DNA from: VBAT01 sp036520835
GTDB taxonomy: Bacteria > Bacteroidota > Bacteroidia > Chitinophagales > Chitinophagaceae
Assembly (NCBI GenBank): GCA_036520835.1
Contig: DATDIX010000054.1
Span: 1-26,054 of the forward strand
DNA length: 26,054 bases
Direction: 5' to 3'
Shown here: in pieces, positions 1 to 6,541 of the stretch
Layout of the letters: each line of letters begins with the position of its first letter
Numbering within the stretch: the first letter of the stretch is position 1
The notes under the pieces: generated by a model
Seen by the model: the letters and a program-made list of their open reading frames with translations, nothing else
What the model was told of the DNA's origin: nothing
Database searches by the model: none
Translations under genes and position numbers: made by a program

Positions 1-1212
1 GCCGGGAAAACCATGAAAGAATATTTGCGGTTTGCCTGCGCTTACTGGCATAGCTTCTGTGGCAGCGGCGCCGATCCTTTCGGGGAACCTACCCATTTAT
101 TTGGCTGGAACGAAAAAACTGATGCAGTGGAACGGGCAAAAGATAAAGCCGATGCAGCTTTTGAGTTCATCACCAAGCTGGGTTTGCCTTATTATTGTTT
201 TCATGATGTGGATGCAGTGGATTATGGAAACGATGTAAAAGAAAATGACAGGAGACTGCAGGCCATCACCGCTTACCTGGGTGAAAAGCAAAAGGGAAGC
301 GGGGTAAAATTATTATGGGGCACAGCCAATCTTTTCTCCAACAGGAGATATATGAACGGGGCTTCTACCAATCCTGATTTTCATGTACTGGCTCATGGCG
401 GTGCGCAGGTAAAAGCAGCATTGGATGCCACAATAGCATTGGGCGGGGAGAATTATGTGTTCTGGGGCGGGAGAGAAGGATATATGAGTTTGCTGAACAC
501 GAATATGAAAAGGGAAAAAGAGCATTTAGCCAGGTTCCTGCATACGGCAAAAGATTATGCCAGGAAAAATGGTTTTAAAGGAAAGTTCTTTATCGAACCC
601 AAACCCTGTGAGCCATCTAAACATCAGTATGATTACGACAGCGAAACCGTCATTGGTTTTTTAAGACAATATGATCTGCTGAATGATTTCAGTTTGAATA
701 TAGAAGTGAACCATGCCACACTGGCCGGGCACACTTTTTCGCATGAATTGCAAATAGCCGCTGATGCAGGCATGCTGGGAAGTATAGATGCTAACCGCGG
801 GGATTACCAGAATGGATGGGACACTGACCAGTTTCCCATTGATGTGTATGAATTAACGGAAGCCATGCTGGTAATACTGGAAGCGGGTGGTTTCAAAGGA
901 GGCGGCATTAACTTCGATGCGAAGATCAGGCGTAATTCAACAGATGCGGAAGACCTGTTCTATGCACATATCGGCGGTATGGATGCATTCGCCCGGGCAT
1001 TGATCACGGCGGACAGTATTTTACAGAAATCAGATTATAAAAAGACCAGGAAAGAAAGATATGCTTCCTTTGACAGTGGTAAAGGAAAAGATTTTGAATT
1101 GGGAAAGCTGTCACTCGAAGACCTGAGAACCTATGCTATTGAAAATGGTGAGCCTGCAGTAAAAAGCGGTAAGCAGGAATATTTGGAGAATATCATCAAC
1201 CGGTTTATTTAA
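1..1212 (+). CDS. xylA: Xylose isomerase, 5' end cut by window edge
   Basis: Interconverts D-xylose and D-xylulose in the cytoplasm, the entry step of xylose use. The frame is open to the first base, and the first ATG (position 13) lies inside a conserved stretch (KEYLRFACAYWHSF), so the true start and roughly the first 40 residues lie outside the window. Family signatures are visible: WGTANLFSNRR, the metal-ligand region FIEPKPCEPSKHQYD, NIEVNHATLAGH and the IDANRGDYQNGWDTDQFP block. The C-terminus is normal for the family. The symporter gene follows after 32 bases, suggesting co-transcription. Identification is from recognised family motifs; confidence is high. Confidence 0.96.
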   Translation, partial: AGKTMKEYLRFACAYWHSFCGSGADPFGEPTHLFGWNEKTDAVERAKDKADAAFEFITKLGLPYYCFHDVDAVDYGNDVKENDRRLQAITAYLGEKQKGSGVKLLWGTANLFSNRRYMNGASTNPDFHVLAHGGAQVKAALDATIALGGENYVFWGGREGYMSLLNTNMKREKEHLARFLHTAKDYARKNGFKGKFFIEPKPCEPSKHQYDYDSETVIGFLRQYDLLNDFSLNIEVNHATLAGHTFSHELQIAADAGMLGSIDANRGDYQNGWDTDQFPIDVYELTEAMLVILEAGGFKGGGINFDAKIRRNSTDAEDLFYAHIGGMDAFARALITADSILQKSDYKKTRKERYASFDSGKGKDFELGKLSLEDLRTYAIENGEPAVKSGKQEYLENIINRFI

Positions 1213-1244
1213 GACTTATCTATTAATAATCAAAACTGAGCGCT

Positions 1245-2993
1245 ATGCTTACATGGCTAGACTGGGTCATCATCTTATTTTATTTTGCAGTTATTGCAGG
1301 TATTTCATGGTGGGCAGTAAAAAAGAAGGATAAAAATTCTGCTGATGATTATTTTTTGGCCGGCCGTCACTTAGGATGGTTTGTTGTCGGCGCTTCCATC
1401 TTTGCATCTAATATCGGTTCGGAACATTTGGTCGGACTTGCCGGGTCGGGTGCAACGGATGGGGTTGCATTAGCACACTACGAATTACATGCATGGTGTC
1501 TGCTGGTGTTAGGTTGGGTAATGGGACCCTTCTTTATGCGGTCAAAAGTATTTACCATGCCGGAGTTCCTTGAGAAAAGGTTTACTCCGCAGGCAAGAAC
1601 AGTGCTGTCACTTATTTCATTGTTTGCGTATATCCTTACTAAAATTGCCGTTGGCATTTTTGCAGGGGGTGTTGTATTCAGGGCACTCTTACCGGAAGTA
1701 AACATAATGGGCATGGATACATTCTGGATCGGTTCTATCCTGCTTATTATTTTAACCGGTATCTACACTATTATTGGCGGATTAAGAGCAGTTGTTTATA
1801 CTGAAACACTTCAAACATTTGTAAAAATTATCGGGGCCATTCTTGTAACCTATTATGGACTGGAAGCTTTGGGCGGATGGGATAAATTGAGGGAAATATG
1901 CGGCAGTGAAATGTTTAATTTATGGAAACCTGTTGTACCGGATGGGGTGGAAGGAACATGGGAGCCTGTAAAAGAGGCAGGGAGACAAGCATGGTATTTT
2001 AATGATAAATATCCATGGCCGGCTATGCTATTATGTGCGCCAATTATTGGATTGTGGTATTGGTGTACTGACCAATATATTGTGCAACGTATTTTAGGGG
2101 CAAAGAATGATAAAGAAGCAAGACGCGGTACTATCTTCGCCGGTTTTTTAAAGCTCACTCCTGTTTTTCTTTTTATCATCCCTGGTATGATATGTTTTGC
2201 ATTAGCAAAAAGTGGGTTAAACCCTGAGATACACAAAGAATTATTTGATGCAAATGGTGAATTGATAAGGGAACGGGCACAGGCAGCATTCCCATTGTTA
2301 GTGACACATGTACTTCCTGTTGGTGTAAGAGGTATTGTGGTTGCAGGGCTTCTTGCTGCTTTAATGAGTGCATTGGCAGGCGTATTCAATGCCTCATCTT
2401 CATTATTCACTATGGATTTTTACTCAAGGTTCAGACCCAATGCATCCCAGGAAAAATTAGTACGGGTTGGAAGAATAGCAACAGTTGTCATGGTTATTAT
2501 CGGTTTGCTTTGGATCCCCGTAATACAGGGCGCAAAAGGATTGTATGATTATTTACAGGGCATACAGGCTTACCTGGCACCACCCATATTTGTTGTTTTC
2601 TTCTTTGGCGTGTTTATGAAACGACTCAATGGTCCGGGGTGTTTGGCAACGTTAATTACTGGCTTTATAATGGGATTATTCCGCCTGATCGTGGATACAC
2701 CGGTTAAACTGGGAGGAGCGGCTTATACAGAAGGCTCTTTCCTTTGGGTCGTTAATAATATTTTCTTCCAGTATTACAGCCTGCTTATAACTATTGTATG
2801 CATTATTGTATTCCTAGTTGTGAGCTATGCGACGAAGCAACCTGATTATGCCAAGATCTCCGGTCTTACTTTTTCTACATTATCACCACGGGATAGGGAA
2901 GAAAACCGTGCATCATGGAATTGGAAAGACGTTATTCTCTCAGTCCTGCTTATTGCGGCGATCATTGCGATTTATATGTATTTTACAGGATGA
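1245..2993 (+). CDS. Sodium/sugar symporter (SSS family, SGLT-like)
   Basis: A 582-residue inner-membrane transporter with about 14 hydrophobic segments, the usual size for bacterial SGLT-type sodium:solute symporters. The motif NIGSEHLVGLAGSGA near residues 55-70 is the family hallmark, and the later stretch GLLAALMSALAGVFNASSSL holds the conserved sodium-site region. It follows xylA by 32 bases, so it probably imports a pentose or a related sugar for that pathway. The substrate cannot be read from sequence. The start ATG at 1245 is immediately before the first membrane helix (WLDWVIILFYF), as expected. The C-terminus ends in a final helix and a short tail. Confidence 0.93.
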   Translation: MLTWLDWVIILFYFAVIAGISWWAVKKKDKNSADDYFLAGRHLGWFVVGASIFASNIGSEHLVGLAGSGATDGVALAHYELHAWCLLVLGWVMGPFFMRSKVFTMPEFLEKRFTPQARTVLSLISLFAYILTKIAVGIFAGGVVFRALLPEVNIMGMDTFWIGSILLIILTGIYTIIGGLRAVVYTETLQTFVKIIGAILVTYYGLEALGGWDKLREICGSEMFNLWKPVVPDGVEGTWEPVKEAGRQAWYFNDKYPWPAMLLCAPIIGLWYWCTDQYIVQRILGAKNDKEARRGTIFAGFLKLTPVFLFIIPGMICFALAKSGLNPEIHKELFDANGELIRERAQAAFPLLVTHVLPVGVRGIVVAGLLAALMSALAGVFNASSSLFTMDFYSRFRPNASQEKLVRVGRIATVVMVIIGLLWIPVIQGAKGLYDYLQGIQAYLAPPIFVVFFFGVFMKRLNGPGCLATLITGFIMGLFRLIVDTPVKLGGAAYTEGSFLWVVNNIFFQYYSLLITIVCIIVFLVVSYATKQPDYAKISGLTFSTLSPRDREENRASWNWKDVILSVLLIAAIIAIYMYFTG

Positions 2994-3000
2994 TGATACA

Positions 3001-3077
3001 TGAGTGGTGAATAGTCAATCGTGAGTAGTGAGTGTCTCTTCTGAGAACGGAGGGTCATTCACTACTCACCACTCACT
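3001..3077. repeat. Imperfect inverted repeat between symporter and uxuA
   Basis: The spacer is built from TGAGTGG/GTGAGTAG-like units. TGAGTGGTGA at 3001-3010 is exactly complementary to TCACCACTCA at 3066-3075, and GTGAGTAGTGAGTG at 3021-3034 pairs with CATTCACTACTCAC at 3056-3069 with one mismatch. The two pairings overlap on the right side, so they are alternatives. There is no T-run, so a classical terminator is unlikely. It resembles short repetitive intergenic elements of Bacteroidota; RNA processing or a repeat-family member are possible roles. Confidence 0.7.
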
Positions 3078-3113
3078 TAATTCATTTACATTTATGGAAA
3101 ATTGAAAAGAGTT

Positions 3114-4283
3114 ATGTTAATGGAACAAACCATGCGCTGGTTCGGGCCGAATGACCCGGTTAGTTTATCTGATATAAGACAGGCAGGATGTACAGGTGTT
3201 GTCACGGCATTACATCATATTGCCGTTGGGGAAATATGGACTACAGATGAGATCAATAAAAGAAAATCATTGGTAGAAGCGGCCGGTATGACCTGGACCG
3301 TTATCGAAAGCCTGCCGGTACATGAAGACATTAAAAAACAAACGGGCGGTTATCTTAAGTATATAGAAAATTACAAGCAGAGTTTGCGCAACGTAGCCAA
3401 ATGCGGGCTGAAAGTGGTGACCTATAACTTCATGCCGATACTCGACTGGATGAGAACAGATCTGTCCTTCACAATGGCGGATGGCAGCAAGGCATTGCGG
3501 TTTGAAAAAACAGCTTTTGTGGCATTTGATGTCTTCCTGTTGAAAAGACCCGGTGCGGAAAAAGATTATACTGAAGAAGAGATCACTAAAGCAAAGTTCC
3601 GGCTGAAGCTGATGACAGACGAAGAAGAAGAGATATTATACAGGAATGCCTTATTGGGATTGCCGGGAAGCGAAGAACGGTTTACCCCGGAACAGATACT
3701 GGCCGCTTTAAAAACGTATGAGCATATTGATGCGGCTAAACTGAAGCAACACCTCTTTTATTTTTTACAACAGGTAGTACCGGTGGCAGAAGAAGTGGGA
3801 TTAAAAATGGCTATCCATCCTGACGATCCTCCTTTTCCGTTGCTGGGCTTGCCAAGAATAGTAAGCACAGAGAAAGATGCAAAGGAATTAATTGATGCTG
3901 CCCCATCACCGGCTATTGGTTTATGTTACTGTACCGGGTCTTTTGGTGTCAGGCAGGATAATGATCTTCCCGGTATGGTAAAGCGACTCGGGAATCATAT
4001 TCATTTTATTCATTTGCGCAGCACCAAACGTGATGCAGAAGGAAATTTCTTTGAGGCCGATCATTTGGACGGTGATGTAGATATGTATAAAGTGATCAAA
4101 GAGATCGTACAGGTAATGAAAAAGAGAAAAGTATCTATTCCTATGCGCCCCGATCATGGCCACCAGATGCTGGATGATCTGCACAAAACAACTTATCCCG
4201 GTTATAGCGCTATTGGCAGGTTAAGGGGATTAGCGGAAATAAGGGGATTGGAACTGGGTATATCCCGGAGTTTGAATGAATGA
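3114..4283 (+). CDS. uxuA: Mannonate dehydratase
   Basis: Dehydrates D-mannonate to 2-keto-3-deoxygluconate in hexuronate catabolism (cytoplasmic, divalent-metal dependent TIM barrel). Colinear with the family from MRWFGPNDPVSLSDIRQAG to GYSAIGRLRGLAEIRGLELG. The metal and active-site regions MAIHPDDPP, HFIHLRSTKRD and IPMRPDHGHQMLDD are intact. The frame stays open to a TTG at 3102, but the ATG at 3114 (or 3120, giving MEQTMRW) matches family N-termini better; I chose 3114. Length of about 389 is normal. It sits downstream of a sugar symporter across a repeat-filled 120-base spacer, so it may have its own transcript. A strong terminator follows. Confidence 0.95.
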   Translation: MLMEQTMRWFGPNDPVSLSDIRQAGCTGVVTALHHIAVGEIWTTDEINKRKSLVEAAGMTWTVIESLPVHEDIKKQTGGYLKYIENYKQSLRNVAKCGLKVVTYNFMPILDWMRTDLSFTMADGSKALRFEKTAFVAFDVFLLKRPGAEKDYTEEEITKAKFRLKLMTDEEEEILYRNALLGLPGSEERFTPEQILAALKTYEHIDAAKLKQHLFYFLQQVVPVAEEVGLKMAIHPDDPPFPLLGLPRIVSTEKDAKELIDAAPSPAIGLCYCTGSFGVRQDNDLPGMVKRLGNHIHFIHLRSTKRDAEGNFFEADHLDGDVDMYKVIKEIVQVMKKRKVSIPMRPDHGHQMLDDLHKTTYPGYSAIGRLRGLAEIRGLELGISRSLNE

Positions 4284-4314
4284 TACCTGGAAAATATTTA
4301 CCTGTTAAATAAAG

Positions 4315-4347
4315 CGGGTCTTTCAGAATTTTGAAAGACCCGTTTTT
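4315..4347 (+). terminator. Rho-independent terminator after uxuA
   Basis: Perfect 11-bp stem CGGGTCTTTCA (4315-4325) and TGAAAGACCCG (4332-4342) around the 6-base loop GAATTT, followed by TTTTT at 4343-4347. It lies 31 bases after the uxuA stop and before the convergent minus-strand gene. Confidence 0.93.
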
Positions 4348-4372
4348 ACTTTCCCCACGGATATTTTATATA

Positions 4373-4732
4373 TCATTGAATAACGATACCGGCTATAGAC
4401 GCAATGATTATCCCTGCATCTATAAGTACGCTCAGGAATAATACAGGTATGGTGATCTTTGTGGAAAGTGCAGCAAGGTTTGTTACTAATGTCATTGTCA
4501 TTGCAGCTATGGTAAATGCCCAGAATACCATGCTGTTCCCCGAAAGCATAACGGCTAATAAGGTAAGCGGCGTAATAAAACAGCCATGACCGGCAAGACC
4601 TGCTGCTAACCAGCCAAAGCGGTTCTTTTCCTGGCCTTCGCACCAGCTCATGAAATGGGTCCATACTGAACGGTGACTGGTTGAACGGGCAGGATAGAGT
4701 TTGCTGTACGATTGGTGAGTAATAGTGTTCAT
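4373..4732 (-). CDS. Conserved membrane protein of unknown function
   Basis: A 119-residue protein with a polar N-terminal third containing the conserved-looking stretch SWCEGQEKNRFGWLAAGLAGHGC, followed by three hydrophobic segments (about residues 50-70, 72-90 and 95-118). I recall similar uncharacterised proteins in Bacteroidota but no assigned function. The cysteine and histidine in CEGQEK and GHGC could be functional, which is speculation. The start CAT at 4730-4732 lies 17 bases from a -7-like element whose operator is spaced exactly as in the cbb3 promoters, so the gene probably belongs to the same low-oxygen regulon. It is divergent from the unknown gene at 4934. Confidence 0.8.
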   Translation of the reverse strand: MNTITHQSYSKLYPARSTSHRSVWTHFMSWCEGQEKNRFGWLAAGLAGHGCFITPLTLLAVMLSGNSMVFWAFTIAAMTMTLVTNLAALSTKITIPVLFLSVLIDAGIIIASIAGIVIQ

Positions 4733-4749
4733 GCTTTAAATATTTACCG

Positions 4750-4815
4750 CAAATTTCCGGCAGTAGCCCCGCTCATCTTATGATACAGATTAACAGTTTG
4801 CCTGATTTTTATCAG
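4750..4815 (-). promoter_or_regulatory. CRP/FNR-type operator and promoter for the 4732 gene
   Basis: Operator CTGATTTTTATCAG at 4802-4815 is a perfect TGAT-N4-ATCA palindrome with matching outer C/G. On the minus strand, GAAATTTG (4757 down to 4750) matches TAnnTTTG except for its first base. Operator centre to the last G is 58.5 bp, the same as at the ccoI and ccoS promoters. The predicted leader is about 14 bases. The -7 element is imperfect, so the call leans on the conserved spacing. Confidence 0.65.
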
Positions 4816-4826
4816 CGCCTGGCCGG

Positions 4827-4892
4827 CTGATTATAATCATGCCGGGTTTCTTTGCAGATCAGTTTTTCAGGCAGGGCAGGAATATAGATTTG
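4827..4892 (+). promoter_or_regulatory. CRP/FNR-type operator and promoter for the 4934 gene
   Basis: Operator CTGATTATAATCAT at 4827-4840 (perfect TGAT-N4-ATCA core) and a full TAGATTTG match to TAnnTTTG at 4885-4892, 58.5 bp from operator centre to the last G. I see no good -33 TTTG at the usual distance, which fits an activator-dependent promoter. The operator centre is 25 bp from that of the divergent promoter's site. Confidence 0.78.
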
Positions 4893-4933
4893 TAAGAAAT
4901 AACCTGATTAATTTATATAAACGGGCAAACAAT

Positions 4934-5329
4934 ATGGTACTGCATATATCAAAGGATCGTACGCTGAAGGAAGTACAGGATGAGTTTACCAATGGGTATC
5001 CTTTCCTGCGTATCGAGTTTTACCGGAATTCTGAACCGGGATTTGCGAGGAGGCACCTGAAAAGCTTTATGCCTTTGATAGCAGCGGGGCTAAAACAAAA
5101 TGGTGAACTGGAGATCTATGACCTGATGACGGTCGGACAATTGGAAAACGCTTTCCGGGAAAAATTTGGTTTGCCTGTCCAGGTTTCACGCAGGTCAGGC
5201 ACAATATGGCTTGAAACGACTATGACCGATAACTGGACATTAAAACAACAAAACGATCACGGCCGGGAATTGTCCGAACCGGTAAATAAAAATTCAACTG
5301 TTAAGGATGATGAAGTTGATTATGACTGA
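4934..5329 (+). CDS. Conserved hypothetical cytosolic protein
   Basis: A 131-residue soluble protein, apparently with an alpha/beta N-terminal domain (MVLHISKDRTLKEVQDEF through GTIWLETTMTDNWTLKQQN) and a short charged, low-complexity tail. No signal peptide or membrane segment is seen. I recall related uncharacterised proteins in Bacteroidota, but I know no function. Its promoter has the same operator and spacing as the cbb3 oxidase promoters, so an accessory role in low-oxygen growth is inferred. The stop is 3 bases from the stop of the convergent regulator gene at 5333. The ATG is supported by position about 40 bases downstream of the TAGATTTG element. Confidence 0.82.
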   Translation: MVLHISKDRTLKEVQDEFTNGYPFLRIEFYRNSEPGFARRHLKSFMPLIAAGLKQNGELEIYDLMTVGQLENAFREKFGLPVQVSRRSGTIWLETTMTDNWTLKQQNDHGRELSEPVNKNSTVKDDEVDYD

Positions 5330-5332
5330 AGG

Positions 5333-6394
5333 TCAGTATAAAAGGTTGCTTAATTTTTCATGATCGGCGATGGTGATCTTCCCGTCTTTGATCACGATCA
5401 GTTTCTCCGCTTTAAAATCACTTAATGTACGGATCAGTGATTCAGTGGCCGTACCTACATACTGGGCAATGTCCTCCCTCGATATTTCGATAGTTGTCTT
5501 ATCCTTTCCTGTATTGAATTTACTGTGAATATCCACCAGCGCCTTGGCCACCCGTTTACGCAATGAACTGTAGGCAAGGCTGAGCAGGCGTTCTTCTTTG
5601 TCCTTTACGTTCTGGGTGATGATGCGGATGAACTTGGCCGCAATGCTTATATCAGTATTGATCATTTGCAGAAAATCTTCGCGGGGTATCTGCATGATCT
5701 CGGCTTCTTCGAGTATTTCGGCAGAATCATCATAGTTATGGTCTTCTATCAGCGCAGCATAGCCGAAAAAATCACCATCGCTGAAAAGATCGGTAATATA
5801 CTCTTTGCCATCGGGGTGTGTTTTAAAAGCCTTCACTTTTCCCTTTACCAGGTAGTAAAGTGACCGGGGCCTCCGGCCTTCCTGGTACAGCAATTGTTTT
5901 TTATGGAACATAGCAGTATCGTATTGATCAGCGAGGTTTGTTAAAGCTCCCGAGTCTTTTACATCTTTTATGAACTGGTTGATGCCCTGCGGGGAAGAAG
6001 CATATCGGTTGTCAAGTATCTCCATTTTTTTCAGTCGGATCTCGATGGCATTAAGCAGCTCGATATCATCAAAGGGTTTGGTGATATAATCGTCGGCGCC
6101 CATTTCCATGCCTTTCCTGAAATCGGCCCGTTCGGTTTTCGCCGTCAGGAAAATAAAAGGGATATTCTGCGTATCCGCATTTTTCCTCACCAGGTGCAAA
6201 ACGCCGTAGCCATCCAGTTCGGGCATCATGATATCGCAAACAATGAGTTCGGGTTTTTCTTTCAGAGCGATATCAACGCCTTTTTTCCCGTTTTCAGCCG
6301 TAAGGGTTTTGTAACCTGCCAGTTCTAATATTTCGGCTGTATTTTCCCTGATATCATCATGATCATCAATAATAAGAACAGATCGTTGTGCCAT
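5333..6394 (-). CDS. Response-regulator receiver fused to CRP/FNR-type activator
   Basis: A 353-residue fusion. Residues 1-122 are a receiver with acidic pair D10-D11, phospho-acceptor D54 (CDIMMPELDG), T84 and K106. After a linker, residues about 155-245 form a cyclic-nucleotide-binding-type beta barrel, then a dimer helix, then a Crp-type helix-turn-helix (about 275-345). The recognition helix reads TATESLIRTL; E318 and R322 align with the glutamate and arginine that CRP and FNR use to read TGA. The position of FNR Ser212 is isoleucine (I321). The only cysteine is C53, so no FNR-like Fe-S cluster is possible. I infer that phosphorylation controls it and that it binds the six TGAT-N4-ATCA sites nearby. 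No kinase gene is adjacent. It starts about 70 bases from the ccoI operator but shows no matching promoter of its own. Confidence 0.93.
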   Translation of the reverse strand: MAQRSVLIIDDHDDIRENTAEILELAGYKTLTAENGKKGVDIALKEKPELIVCDIMMPELDGYGVLHLVRKNADTQNIPFIFLTAKTERADFRKGMEMGADDYITKPFDDIELLNAIEIRLKKMEILDNRYASSPQGINQFIKDVKDSGALTNLADQYDTAMFHKKQLLYQEGRRPRSLYYLVKGKVKAFKTHPDGKEYITDLFSDGDFFGYAALIEDHNYDDSAEILEEAEIMQIPREDFLQMINTDISIAAKFIRIITQNVKDKEERLLSLAYSSLRKRVAKALVDIHSKFNTGKDKTTIEISREDIAQYVGTATESLIRTLSDFKAEKLIVIKDGKITIADHEKLSNLLY

Positions 6395-6464
6395 GGAGAA
6401 CAGTTTATTGTGTGTAGAATTGTAAAGTAACGAAAACCCGGTCTAAATTAACTAAACCGGCCGA

Positions 6465-6530
6465 CTGATAAAAATCAGTTTAGGCTGTGAACCTGCTCAT
6501 ATTCATCCTTTTCCCCTGTTAATACTTTTG
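6465..6530 (+). promoter_or_regulatory. CRP/FNR-type operator and promoter of ccoI
   Basis: Operator CTGATAAAAATCAG at 6465-6478, extended by A/T to a 16-base palindrome (6464-6479); it is the exact reverse complement of the site at 4802. TACTTTTG at 6523-6530 matches TAnnTTTG, with 58.5 bp from operator centre to the last G. The ATG of ccoI is only 11 bases beyond the element, implying a very short leader. Confidence 0.82.
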
Positions 6531-6541
6531 TTTCACTTTAT

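Noticed and set aside
1853..2410. Long minus-strand open frame of 185 codons
   Set aside because: It lies wholly within the symporter gene on the opposite strand, and its translation has no recognisable domain.
3102..3113. TTG start of uxuA
   Set aside because: Adds four residues without family support; ATG at 3114 or 3120 fits known N-termini better.
6395..6541. Autoregulation of the receiver-CRP gene by the operator at 6465
   Set aside because: The site is about 77 bases from its start codon, but no TAnnTTTG-like element lies at 58.5 or 36.5 bp on the minus strand, so the site is assigned to ccoI only.
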